DNA of 64,000 nt from Hymenolepis diminuta (taxonomy: Eukaryota; Platyhelminthes; Cestoda; Cyclophyllidea; Hymenolepididae), in the NCBI GenBank assembly GCA_900708905.1, contig CAADRB010000011.1, positions 2,494,452 to 2,558,451 of the forward strand, read 5' to 3'. The position numbers and the translations under genes are program-made. Numbering within the stretch: position 1 is the first letter of the stretch; every line of letters starts with the position of its first letter. Shown here one piece after another: positions 12,406 through 26,600 of the stretch. The notes below the pieces were generated by a model. That model saw only the letters and a program-made list of their open reading frames with translations. It made no database searches and had not been told where the DNA came from.

Positions 12406-14647
12406 AACGGTCGTCCGAGTTTGCTTGTGAAACTGTAAATATTCCCCTCTTTTTAATTTAGACTTTCAGATGGCATTCTACAAATATACATATACTTTAA
12501 TTTTATTATGTAGTTACTGTCGTTTAGTTGTATTTTGGAAAGGTACACTACCTGTGAAAATATATTTAATGTGCTACTAAGTTCCCAAATTCTTTCAGAG
12601 ATTTGTACATAGCGAAAGCAATTTGAAACCGCTCTTATGAGAAGCCCGATTTCTACTGCCTCTCTTGTTTTTTGACCAAAAGTAACCAATGTGAATGTGC
12701 ACTGATATCGTGACAGAAGTGAAGATTGATCTGTAAACATTTGGATACCGCTCTATACCTCAAAATGAAGACTAAGTTAAACAGTAGCTCTCCCAAAAAA
12801 TTGAGAATAGAAGCAGAGCTTGGTAAGGGTAGGTGTTTACTGAAGCGGTGGGAAGCGAATGTGAATCTGCTAGGAAGCCAACAGAATAATGTAAATAGCT
12901 GCAGTGTTTATGTTTTGCCTTTGGATAGTCAGTTTCAATAGGTTGTGCCTTAGCTACTCGTTACCCCTATCAATGCTTGGACACATATTGCTCCTGACAG
13001 CTTGACAGTTATTCGGGTCTAAAACTGTTCATAATCCGTCGGCGGCTTGATCTCCAAACTTCAACAATATGAAGACAACTTGTATCCTTATGTAAAACCT
13101 TTGTCTAATTAATAAAGTGGACGGCGGGAATACGTTGTACGTCAGTAAAGCCATGAAGAAGAAAGAGGAATTTTGAATTGGAGGAGTGGGGGGACAGGAG
13201 GCAGCACAGTGTGAGTGAAAATTGGATTTCGATAAAGAGGCCACATTACGGTACACTAGGTGGACTTACTGTTATGCGTGCATCGTTCACTAAGGCCATT
13301 TATTTACCAGTTGAAACAAAACAATGACATCAGGGAGTCAACATATTTCAACTCATGCTGAGGCAGGGCATGACTACTACGGCCCAGAACTGGACATCTA
13401 AAGTCCTTGTTGATCCTCTCGGTAGAACAATAACATTGCTCTCCTTGTGGCATCGCATTTCTTTTTATGATCAGTTCCCTTTTAGTGGTGATTTAAGCTT
13501 GGGAAATTTTTATTTTATGTGCCTAGTTCATCTGTGGCGCGTTAGTTACCGCGCTCATTTGGTATGTAGGAGGTCACGGATTCAATTCTATAGGGACATT
13601 CTCATTGTGCGGAATAGGCAATAGCAACTACTAAGTCTAGCTAATAAAGAGCCAGGGAGACCAAATGATGTCACACTCTAGCTAAGATGAGTGGTGGAAG
13701 ACACTTCTAAATGGTTTTAGGAATTATAACTTTCCTATTTGACTAGATTGACTTCAAGATTCTCTAATCCTATCCTTACGACATGTAGAGTAATGAGAAA
13801 TGTTCTACCCTACCACTAGTTGATCAATCTAATATTTTTCAAAAATTTCATTGACGAAAAATGAAATTTAAGGATGTTTTTTTACTTTGAATTCCTATTC
13901 TAAAATATCATCATCTAGAAAAGATTTCGATGACTTAATTCTTAAAATAATAAACCTTTATCTTCCCGGTTTCAAATGGGATTTCAAAATACACTAAATC
14001 TAGGTGTTATTTTCGTACCATACGTCCACAAAAGATGTCCCATAATTAACAAGGGGCAAGAAATTCGCAATGCTGTTTTGTCATAAAACAAAATTTGCTC
14101 ACCCAAGTCACTTAAACAAATTAGGACACCAAGGATGTGATAATGTTGTGACTAGAAGTTCAATGAGGCAACAATAAATATGATAATATTAGGAATAATA
14201 AAAGGTATGGTTCATGCTGTAAATATTTTTGATGCACTTGAAAATGTAATTGAAATTGCATTGACAAAGAATTAACTATAGAAAGATTTAGTAGAAAAAT
14301 ATTACCCGAGAACGGAATTCCACTATGCTATTAATCAAAGCATAATGTTTTATAAATCTGGGTCAAGAGTGCATTTGATGATGTAGTTTATTTGAAATTA
14401 ATGCAGACAATTCATTCACACGGAGGTTTAGAAAGTTAATGGGTTCAAAAATTTATCAGACAAAAAATTATTGAAGTAAATATAAATAACGTAAGAAAAA
14501 TTTATAACCAATATGCCACGAATTTTAACAATTTTTTGGTTTTTATAATTCGTGTTATAATCTCAAGGACTTAAATAAATACCTCGCTGTTTATCTTCGT
14601 GTGACAAATTCCACCAAATTAGTTGGGACTATATTAAGTTTAATGGT
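12406..14647. other. Intergenic region between STEEP1 and PIK3C2
   Basis: About 2.2 kb without a supportable gene. It contains one SINE-like copy, listed separately at 13529-13740. The last kilobase is very AT-rich and presumably includes the PIK3C2 promoter. Confidence 0.5.
13529..13740 (+). repeat. tRNA-headed SINE-like repeat (family A), copy 1
   Basis: The head resembles a tRNA gene: TGGCGCGTTAGTTACCGCGC (A-box region), then AGGAGGTCACGGATTCAATT (B-box region). A body shared with other copies ends in AAGATGAGTGGTGGAAGACA. Other copies are at 24620-24835, 38700-38900, 42340-42480, 61690-61830 and, reversed, 62340-62500. Confidence 0.65.
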
Positions 14648-17600
14648 ATGAGTTATCCGTTTGACGATCTCATTTCGTTTAACGAACCCGAGAAAAATGG
14701 TAAAAATTCGCCAAAATGTAGTGTTCTTGAAGAGTTCGATCCTCTTTTTGGTACAACGCTGCGGAAAAGTCGGACAACTCGAACAAATGGCACTTATCAA
14801 TTTACTGAATGTAACTTTGACAACCTGAGAAAAGAAAACGTGTCCGAAGAAACGCGATCTTCCTCTCAAAACCGAATTGGAGGAATTTTTGACAAGGATC
14901 TTATTTGGGACAAACTAAATGTTTTCGCATGTCATGAAAAGTCCGTCCGATCATACGGCCTTTCTCCCGCCGTTTCTTCTCCCTCCCTTTCTTCTCTTGG
15001 AACTTCCCTACCTTTACCGCTTATTAAGGTATCATTGTTTGTTAGATTGTGGTAGATACATCTTATGTGATTCTCTCCTGATAATTTATAATTTCTGTGT
15101 AATATCAAAAAATAATTTGTCAGAAGTCGATTCCTCCCCCTGCACTTATTGACCAATAAGCAGAAGTGATAGCGAAAATATCTCTTCCTCCATATCTTTT
15201 CGTCATTTTAGGAGTAGTTATGCAGTGATTACACCGATTAGATTCTGTCAAATTTCGACTGACAATAACACAGTAGGACACTCAGTTATTTAAACTAATA
15301 ATGGTCTTCTTCCTTTTTTAGCAAGAACCACGAAGTAGCCATCTCCTCTGTGATAATATTTCTGTCGATAAAAGTCTACTGAATTTCGCCAAGGCTGTCG
15401 ATAAGTGAGTTATTTTTCTTATCTGCCTATGTAGCATTGAGGATGAGTGTATTTATAAATTCAATCAATAATATGTTATATTTCCGCCGATAAAACTCTA
15501 ACGAATTTCACAAAAGCTATCGATAAGTGAGTCATTTTCCTGTGTTCTTACATAATATTGAACGAATTTGTAAAATTACCAATTTTTGTCTCGGTTTATC
15601 GGAAATGCAATTGCTATTACTCTACTTCAACTCAATCGTGACTGTCTTGTTATCGTGATATTAGGAGTGTAAATTTATAAATCACACTCCGGAAAAGAAT
15701 CATGCCGTTTAAATGTGCTGCATTTTGTCTTTTAGTTGCGCACAATGGTTACCGAGTGTCAGGGATAAATTTCCCTCCCCTCAATGCACAAAACTGGGAG
15801 ATATTCCGATCCAAGAAACTCCCGTTGCACTCAATGGTTATCTCATTGATGGAATTGTTGGCAGTGATAAGAGCCTCTACCTGAGTCCAGTCACATCAAC
15901 GAAAACTTGTGATGATTGGCGAGTCAACCCGAGTCTTTACAACATTCCAGAGCGATTTTCTCCCGCCCGTTTCCTTCCGGTATTAGGTGTCGACTCATCG
16001 GCATCGTGCACCTGTAAAATTTACGTTTCTCAACCAGAGTACTTCCTTAAACGTTTCGAAGAAAGTGTCAAAAAGTATTTATTGCAAGAACCCTTCAAAG
16101 TGAAATGTTCTAGTGAGTCTGACCTTTGTTTATTTTGAGGGTCAATTACGATTTAAATTCATTAGTAATACAGAGCTCATTTCGCTTCTAAATGTGGCAT
16201 TTGTACTGATTTCTTTCATAATCTTAAAATAATGGTAATTACTAATAAGTTCACTATACCAAAGTATATGCCTCGAAAATCCCACACGCGGTGGATGAGG
16301 GAATTTCAAACAGATACTAAATAGGCTCAGCGAGAACGAAAGGCAGGATTTGGTTGATGAATCTCACAAATGATTATATTCCTCGTGTTATTGAACATCA
16401 CAGCGGAGATTTGTACGTAAAAGAGATATTATATGAGTAGATTCGCAGTGTCATCGACTCTTTGCAGATGAAAGGGTGATAGGATGGCATCTCCAATTCA
16501 AAGGCGATCTGCTGGTAGATTTTTTAGCCAGTATATGGATACTATAAAAATTATGTGAAAAGAGGGTGATTCCGAAATCGTTATGAAAACTACGAAGTGA
16601 TGATGATTTTTCCTACGAAGTGCAAGCTGATGGATAGAAGGAATAGGTTCCTATGGAAATTCAACTTGAAATTGCAGTTGGCGTGATAATTCTGAATCTC
16701 AGATGAAGTTGGGTTCTCCTGATTCTCCGACTCACTTCTAGTACCAATGCCCTCTTAAACATACTCCTCTGTGAACTCTCACTTCCTGTGTGTTTGGATG
16801 TTTCCTCTTGATGAGAGAGTCGCAAAGTAGGTAAAAAATTATATTTACACAATCGTAGAAAAGGAAAATATTAAAATTTCGCTCGTAAAATATGGAGCTA
16901 TCTCAGAGATAGCCGATTCATTGCTGTTGTTGAGACTGACGAACACAGATTTTTCTCAAGGTCAGTATTTAAGATACACGATACTCCTATTGGTATCTAG
17001 GATGCTCATAGTATTATGCTTTTAACCATATCGCCTGGGATTGCTACATTCTGGCTCAGAGCCGATAAATTCCCTACCCCAATATAACACATGGGGTGAA
17101 AAGTCCCGGGTCTAACACATAGATGTCGCTAGTTTTATTGCAGTCACCTTTTTTCAGTTAATACTAACCTTCAAAAGACAGCTGTTAGAATTTCATGATA
17201 TTCTATTCATTAGTTTGTGAGTTATTGGGCTAAGAGTGACGCTACTTTTGTTATTTTCAAAACAATGGAACAAGAACAATTTCGTGTTTTAATTTTACAC
17301 TGCTTATTGATGGGGAAAAATATCGTTCAAGCGAAGCAATGGCTTGAAAAGTGTTATAGGGACTCCGCTCCATCAGAAACAACAATAAAACGTTGGTTTG
17401 CTGACTTCAGACGTGGTCGTAGAGACACCGATGATACAGAACGCAGTGGACGTCCAAATGAGGCGGTAACACCAGAAAACATTAAAAAAGTCCACAAAAT
17501 CGTTTTGAATGATGGAAAAGTGAAGTTGCGTGAGTNNNNNNNNNNNNNNNNNNNNNNNNNNNNNNNNNNNNNNNNNNNNNNNNNNNNNNNNNNNNNNNNN

Positions 17601-20600
17601 NNNNNNNNNNNNNNNNNNNNNNNNNNNNNNNNNNNNNNNNNNNNNNNNNNNNNNNNNNNNNNNNNNNNNNNNNNNNNNNNNNNNNNNNNNNNNNNNNNNN
17701 NNNNNNNNNNNNNNNNNNNNNNNNNNNNNNNNNNNNNNNNNNNNNNNNNNNNNNNNNNNNNNNNNNNNNNNNNNNNNNNNNNNNNNNNNNNNNNNNNNNN
17801 NNNNNNNNNNNNNNNNNNNNNNNNNNNNNNNNNNNNNNNNNNNNNNNNNNNNNNNNNNNNNNNNNNNNNNNNNNNNNNNNNNNNNNNNNNNNNNNNNNNN
17901 NNNNNNNNNNNNNNNNNNNNNNNNNNNNNNNNNNNNNNNNNNNNNNNNNNNNNNNNNNNNNNNNNNNNNNNNNNNNNNNNNNNNNNNNNNNNNNNNNNNN
18001 NAGGGACGTTTGAAGGCCGAAATTGCAAAGAAACGACCGCATATGGCAAAGAAAACATTTTGCTTCATCAAGACAACGCACCGTGTCACAAGTGAATCAA
18101 AACAATGGCAAAACTACATGAATTGAACTTCGAGGTGCTCCTACATCCACCGTATTTGCCAGATTTGGGTCCCAGCGACTACTGGTTGTTCGCAGACCTG
18201 AAAAAATGCTCGCCGGTAAGAAATTTTGCATGAATGAGGAGGTTATCGCTGAAACTGAGGCCTATTTTGAGGCAAAAGATAAATCGTTCTACAAAAGTGG
18301 TATTGAAATGTTGGAGCGGCGCTGGAATGATTGCGTTGCTCTTGATGGAGATTACGTTGATGAATAAAGCTAATTTTGAACCAAGAAACAGTGTTTTCTT
18401 TGTTAGGCCCGGGACTTTTCAGCCCATGTGTTACTCTAGTGGAAGTGGGAAGAAAGGTTGAATACAGTTTCAATGGGGAGCTCATGAACAGAATGCAAAT
18501 TTTATAGGAGATTGATATCTTAGATTTAAGACAGTGTTCAAATAGCATATCAATTCGAGAAACGGCGACAACTCTAATGTATGACACAGTGCTGACAAAT
18601 TGAGTTGAAAATATCTCCGTGTAGTCCTGGTCATTCTAGGTTATGTGTGTCCAGTCCCAGCTTATTAATTTAACTCTACTTTTAAATAAGCAGTGTGGAG
18701 ACTTTGGTTGCTTTCTCACTCTCGATAATTTCCATTTTTTACCGTCAATCTCCTACAGTGTTATTAATACTTATTCCAAAGAAATGTCCTTTCTCAGTCT
18801 TTAAGAGTTTTAATTGGTTGGTTTGAAGTTGATACCAAATACAAAAGCGTCTAACGCTCACCGTTTTTACCGATTTCCTTTTAACATTCGGAAATTTCAC
18901 TGTTATTCGCATTTTGTTGAACTCTTTATTGATTTTTGTCTCAGCACCAAGTGTTTATAGCGGATTACGCAGAATAAGACATGTTTAGGGATATAGTTTG
19001 CAATTTACACGAAAATCACGTGTTTTATTTATGGACTTTATAACTTAATGGCCCTAGCAATTTTTGCAAACCTGATGAACACCCGATTTTGACTGGTGGA
19101 AGTCGCGTTTGCCAGTCACAACGTAATTCTTCAGGTTAATTTTATTGATTTTTGTATGCACAATTTTTAGCAACAAAGTTGGTGTCCACGCTGATGAAAG
19201 AATGTCTTCAGGAGGTCTTTAAGCAGTTTCCCTCCATTCCTCAGACTTCAGATTTTTGCTTCCGTATTCTTGGAAGAACAGATATACTTCATCCGTAAGT
19301 TTCCGCTTTTTTGTGACTAACTTATTTCATGACTTTTAGTAGTGGGTTGTTAATGCTTCACGTTAAGCTTATTAATATTGTTTGCATATGTTAAAGTTCA
19401 CGTGGGTGTTTATGAAATTTTCTTCACGGTCTAACTGTTTTTATTACTGTGCCGATTCCTGGTTTTAGTGCCTAAATAATTGCACTGTTTGGTCTATTTT
19501 GTGAAAAATTATTATCCTAGATATTAGTTGGGCAAGGGAGAAGGTGAATGACTTATAATAATACTTTTACTGAGGAGCGGATATTTCTGTTTTAAATCTA
19601 GATTACGACATAATTCTAATTGAGCCTGTTGTTTCTTTGTCATTAGAACCTTCATGCTTTGAGATATTCTGAGAACATAATATTCATTTGGAACTAAGCT
19701 TTACTGGTAATTGGACGAAATGTCAGTTTTCAAGAGTGAAGGTTTGCATTCATTTGCATTATTTTAGCCTTGCCTTTTCCAATCCGGTTTAAAATCTTCT
19801 GATTGCGGAGGAAAGCGTGCACCCAAATCGAACAAGTTCAAAAGATTGAGTGGTTGTGCTACTCCCATTTTCAATGCTATAGAGCTGTAAGTAAGTATAA
19901 GCTAAGATTCTTTTTCTTTTAAAATTGATTACTAATGGAACTCTGTTAATTTAAAATTTGTGCAATCTCATCTCTGCTATGTTAAGAATGTGAGGCACTG
20001 AATATTGTGTTAGATAATTTTGCCTTTTTAACCATTGGAAGTAAAAAATTAACTGAAGTGACAAGACTGACCCTTCTTGAATAAAAAACAGCTTAGGGAA
20101 CACTGACATCACAGACAAGCATGTGCTACAATCCAGGGGACGAAGGGTGAAATTTTAATTTTTGAACACAAACCATTCATAAATGAAGTAAGACTCTTTG
20201 ATACTTTGACGTTGCTTTCCGTATCTTTTAGATCCCTCCTCTTCACCATTTATCATTATCATTTCTGTTAACCGATTTCAATTGCTTCCCACAATAAAAA
20301 ATTCTGTTTCTTTGTATTACTCTAGGTAATAATAATAGCATGATACGAGGGAAAGATAAGAAACGATGTCTTAGCTCCTTAAAATAATGGGTTTTAGGCA
20401 CTCATTGAACAAAGATAAGCTGTTTTGAGTCTTTTGATAGAGTAATTAGCATTTACCTTACTTTTACCTCACTACCATTCGTGGTTCTACAAAGCCACTT
20501 TCTTACTCCGTTCCTAAATGATTTGATGAGTTGGAAATTAATCCAAAGAATCTGATTGTTTTTATTTTATTTACGATCAGGTCATATATTATTGCCTGCG

Positions 20601-23600
20601 GCTTATTTGTTAAGTTTAATTTGATATTCTATAGAGCGATTGAGTTTAATTCCGTATTTTCGGTACCGAATGTCTATTATTAAGTAACCTATTTATGTAA
20701 AAGGGACTTGGTAGGAACACATATAACTCGAGGTTTTATTTGGACTTTTATTTATACGTAAATACTCGCTTGCAGCTTCCCAAACCGACATTATAGAACC
20801 TAGGGCTTTGAGCTTTCCTTGAAAGTTCTTGATAGTTTTGTATCGATCTGATCATATATATCTGTAGTGGCCTCTTACAATCTTAATGATTTCCGAAATT
20901 CATAGTGTCGATTACTCGGTACTTTCTTGAGTATTTGAACATCCAGAGACCTTTAAGGGGAGCCATTTTTTCCATCATTTTTATTCAAGTCCTCCGTTTT
21001 ATCTGTCTTTAATCATCTAAACAAATGAACATTCAATTTTTGGATTATTTTGGAGTTGGGACTATAACGTGAGGAGTTTCTCTCTTAGGGTTCAGTCTTT
21101 TCTTTCCTTTTTGCCTCTAATTCATTTCTGTAAGCTCGAAAGATTGAAAAAAATCTTCCGTGAATTAAAATGTGTTTTGTTATGACCAGAGACCGGTTTA
21201 AAATAAACTTACAATTTTTAAAAGCAAAAACCAGGAAGTGTGATATTTCCGAATAATAGTTGAAGGTATCTTCAGCAGCTTAAATTTTCCAAATACGTGT
21301 GCTACGTTTTCTTTGTTTTAGTCGGAGATAATTAGTGAGGTTTTCGAAAGTTAGTTTTATCGACGCAACGACTCTCGAATCAATCATGACCTAATCTTTC
21401 AGCTGTTATATAACATTTCTCTGGTACCTCGGTTTTCCTACAACTTTTTTCGAATCATCGAATGCCAGCGGAAATTAATCAAGACCCTGAGACAGTCTTT
21501 AGTTTAGCCAGTCTGTTTTAGCTGAAATAACCAACAATGTCAATTCATATCTCTAAATTCGAAAATCCTCACCTTAAGGAGGTTTAAGGGTATCGACTGT
21601 ATGCGATTGCTTGCAGAAAAGAAAGCAGTGCTTTGGCACTATCGGCGGAATAATTTTTCCTCAGCCGCGACGATCAATAAGGACTTCAAGGGCTCCATTT
21701 CCAGATGTCATAGGTTTTTTGAAGATAGGGGTAGTTAAAATGCAAAGTATCAGAATATTATCTCTAATGTTCACATTGAGTTAAATGTTAGTAACTTTGA
21801 AGGACCTTTTGATAAAGCAAGAAAAAACAACACTTGAACTGCATTCTGAGCTGAGTTGTGAAGAAGTGAAATCTCTTATTCAATGTTCTGATTCTGTTTA
21901 CCTTCTTTACACAAATGCAACGTTAAAACCATGTATTCGGTTTATATGGAGGATTATTCTTTTTAAAATCCATGTTAAGACTCTGTTAATCATGATTAGT
22001 CACTACCGTTGGTTATGGTGGCATCTTAAAATGTTTCTAATCCAAAGTAAGGCTACTCTAAGAGCCGGATCAAATTAAGCTCCTTGCCTTCTCATAACAC
22101 TAATGATCCTCCTAAGGCTAATAGGATACAAAGTCTTTTTCGAATGAGAAGACCAAGAGTTAGATAGGAAAAAATGAGTATTAGAAAATTGGGAATAAGT
22201 GAAAGGGGAAATGGGTTGTTGGAGAAAAAAGTAGTATAAGTACTGAGCGAAAATGATCCGGATCGTGGCGAACGGTAAAGCGACTGCGTTTTTTATTGAT
22301 ATGCAGTTGACGTTAGAACAGAGGTATGAGTCAGAAGGCGCGCAATGAGTAGGTAGAGAACTTTGAGTCAGTGTGCGCTGGTACCGCAGTTTCCATCGAT
22401 GAGCTTCCGATTATATTGACCTATCTGTGCACATAAAGCAACTTCCTCCATCAGAATAATTAATTTGCCATTGTCATTTTTAACAGGCATGCAGCTCTTG
22501 GTGATCATGAATATATTCAAACTTGCTGTCGAACGGTGAACGATGTCTACCTTATCATGGAGCCTTATTCTATGCAGGAGCTTTTCCTGCCCACCGTAAG
22601 TTGATTAAAATTATATTTGAGGTCGTACTCCCTTCGTTTTTCTTAATCTCTTTCTCTCTCATTTTTTAGCCCGAGGACAGAATCAATAAACTAAATTTAC
22701 ACGATCTACCCGCTATGCAATTAGAGATTCCTGATAGGTTGGTTTCTTATCGTCCCCTGCGTTATTTTAACCAATACCGATGCAATACGGTTACTTTTGA
22801 ATTATCTTGCATCGCTTGTTTTTTTCTGCCTTATTTCAAGGATCGCGATCGAGGAATCGGTGAAGAAGATTCAATTTTACCTTGATAAACTCATGAAACA
22901 GATTCCTGCAATTTCAACGGTACGTATGCTTTCTATTTCCAAAGAAGAAAAAGACAATTTGTGCAGTTTCTGTTTTGGAAGATCGATAGAGTGTTTTTTT
23001 AGAACTTCCTTTAAGCTTTATCCTAAAGTGGAATTTTCAATTAGTTTATTTTTTCAATCGAAAGTAGATGTCACTTATCTTAATAATCACTTCATTAAAT
23101 ATTTTTCGCAATGCGAAATACTTTTACAAGTCTCAATCGTGAGATAACGTCTGAATATGCAAAATGTCCAAATATTTCAGTAAGGGAAGAAACGAGGGGC
23201 AGAGGTTGAATAATAGTACATAGTGAAGTATAGATTTCGGGAGCCTTGCTTTATTTGAATTCTAAAAGCGTTAAGTTGTCCGATTTCTCGAAATGGATAT
23301 AATTTACGTTCTTCCAAGTCTAAATTTTTGAAGGATGAATTTTTCTTCTCCATAATATTTATCTTACTCTCTAATCATCACTAAATTTGATTATCTTGTC
23401 TTTATAGTAATGTCTGTAAACTTTTAACCTTTCCTGACCTAAGCACTCCATAGACAAACATCGTGTGTCCTCAACTGGCCTATTTCTCATCGATCGGAAA
23501 AGGTAAGCATACCTCGGACGATAGTAGTAGACACCGCATGGTCGGCCCTGCTATTAACCAGTCTTGTCTGCACTGGCCCTTCCTTTTCCTACAATCGTTC

Positions 23601-26600
23601 CGACCAATTAAAGCACACATACGATTATATCCTTATGCGTGTCCTCACCCAAAGTGTCGATTATAAATAGCCTCCATTAGACACACACTGATGCACACAC
23701 ACAGGGGACCCTAGCTCGTCAAACACATCTCCTGTTGCTCAATCCTTCTCCTCCAATTCTCTATTTTCCCTTGAGACTCTGTACTGAGCTTTGTTCAATA
23801 CAACCTGATCAAGGCAATCCTTGGTGTTCTTTTTCTTTCATTTACTGTTAGCCATCTGCTGCTACAAACTGGTGATCCTCAACAATCTGTTGGCCCTCTA
23901 CATTTTCATGACCTGTCTCCTGCATTTCTGGGTCATTTCGCATCCGCACTATTCAGCACTTTTTGGTCTGTTGGTTTAATTGATTGGTCGATCATGTTAC
24001 TTTGAAGCATCTGTATCTTCTTCCGGAAAGACTAGAAAATCCGTTTATAGCATACCGCAAGCTCATTCAAGGTGTACTCTAATGATAGTTGATAGCGATC
24101 TTTAATGATTGTTCTTAATTAGCGTAGCAATGGTAAAGGTTTGAAGAAATTTTCCATATTCTGGTAAAGATGTATTATTTAATTAGTGAGATGGAGAACT
24201 ATAAAGAAATGAAAAGTCGTTTCATGCTTATTCGCCCCATGAAAGTGTGTTTATATAATGATTGGGTTAGTTTATATATACTTGAGGTTCGAGATTTATT
24301 TAGTATGTTTCTGGGCGCCGTCTTGATAATTGGTGTAATTACAAATTATCACCCCAATTGATGATTGTTGATGATTTGACATATTTTGTTAGTATAAAGC
24401 TGATATGCCATTGTTTCTGCTAATATAAAATATTTCGTCACTGATATACAGTCTCAAATGACTATCATGGCTACGTTAACTCAGTTCCAAGAAGGAAAGA
24501 AGAGAGAAAACTTGTATCTCACCGAAGGCTTCTGTTAACTATCACTTGGGTAAGAGGCATTAATTAGCTCATTAGTTAACCAGTAGTATAGTCAGACCGA
24601 AGTGAATGGTTGTGTTTCGGTAGCGCATTGATCACTGTGTAAGTGTGCCATGTCAGAGGTCACGGATTCGATACTCATTGCTGCATACCTACTGATCAGA
24701 ATTGTCCAACGCACTTGTTAAGTCAGACCCTTAAAGGGGTGGTAGAATGCGAGTTTCTCTTCAGGATGGCTCCGTGTTGTTGCTTCCTTACTCAAGATAA
24801 CTGTTGGAAAACTCATTCCTGAATGTGTTTTAACCTTTGCAAAATTGACTGATCAAAAAATTTTGTGATCTGTATCTGTGATTCCTTCTGTAATTGTTCT
24901 TTGTGTAAAGTATTTTTTTCTTCTATTTTTTTTAGCCCGAAAGAGTTGAGACAGTAAAAATTTCGGCGTGATTTAGCTGAAACGTTCTCTGTTAGGTATT
25001 CTCATTCCTATCTTCCTTTTTCATAGACCATATAACCATACTGAGTTGTATTTTACCCATTCATCTGTTATTTTGTAGTATGGTCATTAGCGTTTATTAG
25101 CTTACTGAACAGTGTTTTTATCATTCTTTTATTAATAAATTATTAATTTAAAAATTTTTTGCTTAGACTACGATGGTTTCAGTTGGAGAGACATGTGGAC
25201 GATTGAAGGTAGCTGTAGAGGATCACATCTCAAAAATCTGTCATCGAATGGCCATCTATTCGCTTTCAGAAACAATGGAATCTTTCCAATGCTGTCTTCA
25301 TCATCTAATTAGGAACAAAACCAGGGGACAGGTAGGCAATTTGTCATATTTTATGATACTATTCATTGGTTTCCTAAGCAATTTCAAGAGTGTCTGAACG
25401 TTTTGGAGAGATGTGGTCTGTGAAATTCGGGATTTACTCTTGTTCGTTAACCATAGAATTTGAGATTACATACCGGAATTTTTTTATCATTTTGGTGAAC
25501 CAGATAGAATTAGCTTGCAAAGCTTTCTCTTGTTTTGATTAATTTCCTGTAACGTTTTAAAAGTTGTCCTTTATTTCGTATGATAGCTATCATCATTAAT
25601 TTCTTTGGTTCTGGTGACTCATCCAGACTAGAAATCATGAGATGAGAGATGAAGTATTTTATTATTTATTCATCAAAAAAATTATATAAAATCTAGGAAT
25701 TTGGATGGATATCAATGATTGATTGGGGACACAATATGGTCAGTCACTGCGGATACATACCTTCAATCCAATTTTTCAATGTGGTATCTGAGCTATCAGT
25801 GTTGGATCACATTATCAAACTCTCTTTAGACACAACGACACGAGTATGAATGACCTCTTACAGTTATCTAATGTGTCCCGTTTGTCTATTTAATCAATTT
25901 TAATTAATACAGTATAAATTTATGCAAGCTAGACACACTTGTTCTCGTTGGGATTTTTGTACGTTTTACGATCTACAAGCCGATAAGGCGAAAACTATGT
26001 CCGGTATAGCATAATTCGCATCAACTTTATGAGTTAATCAATATTTCTATAATAATAGGAAGAAAATATGAAATATTAATTAAATAATAGATATTTTCAT
26101 TAAATGAAAATATTTAATAAATTTCCACAATTAAATTTTCACATTTACACCTCTCCTTTTTAAGGTGCGCCTTCCTTGTATAATTTCTTTTGTTCGTTTG
26201 GAATCTACTGGCTCCGTATTCTCCCTTGGCGACCTATTTCTTTTCAAGGATGTATTCTGATGCATCTTCGGTCTGGTTATTTTTCTTATTATTATTTCCA
26301 TCGGAGATTTTCTGCCAAGTCTTAGATGAACAGCCTTCTTGAAGTTCAGCTTTTCTGTCATAACTACCTCCCCTTCCTTTTATTCCCTATTTTTGGCTCA
26401 CTTTTGTTTGAGAATTCTGTGGATTTTCATTCCGCTTTATATCATTCCTCCAGTTGTTTATTGGTTCTGTCGCCTGATCGACCGTTGATTTAACTTTCCG
26501 GATGACGTTCTTCTTTCTGATTTCGGTTTCTTTCGATGCGTTTTTTACTTGCGTTATCGTTTGCCTTTTAAAGTGTATTTGCGGGATTTATGTGAACTCT

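Larger units (their letters stand above)
17085..18433 (+). mobile_element. mariner (Tc1/mariner, DD34D) transposon in PIK3C2 intron 3
   Basis: A complete element of about 1.35 kb. Terminal inverted repeats of 31 bp (17087-17117 and 18401-18431) match at 29 of 31 positions and begin ACACATGGG. They are flanked by TA dinucleotides (17085-17086 and 18432-18433), the mariner target duplication. The central 466 bases are unknown (N). It lies in sense orientation in the 3.06-kb third intron of the PI3K gene. The transposase is broken (next entry), so the element cannot move by itself. Confidence 0.92.

Noticed and set aside
17354..18126. Long open frames on both strands around 17.4-18.1 kb
   Set aside because: Most of their length is unknown bases (N).
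24640..24700. tRNA-like segment with a B box
   Set aside because: No cloverleaf with paired acceptor arms can be drawn; it is the head of the SINE-like family A.
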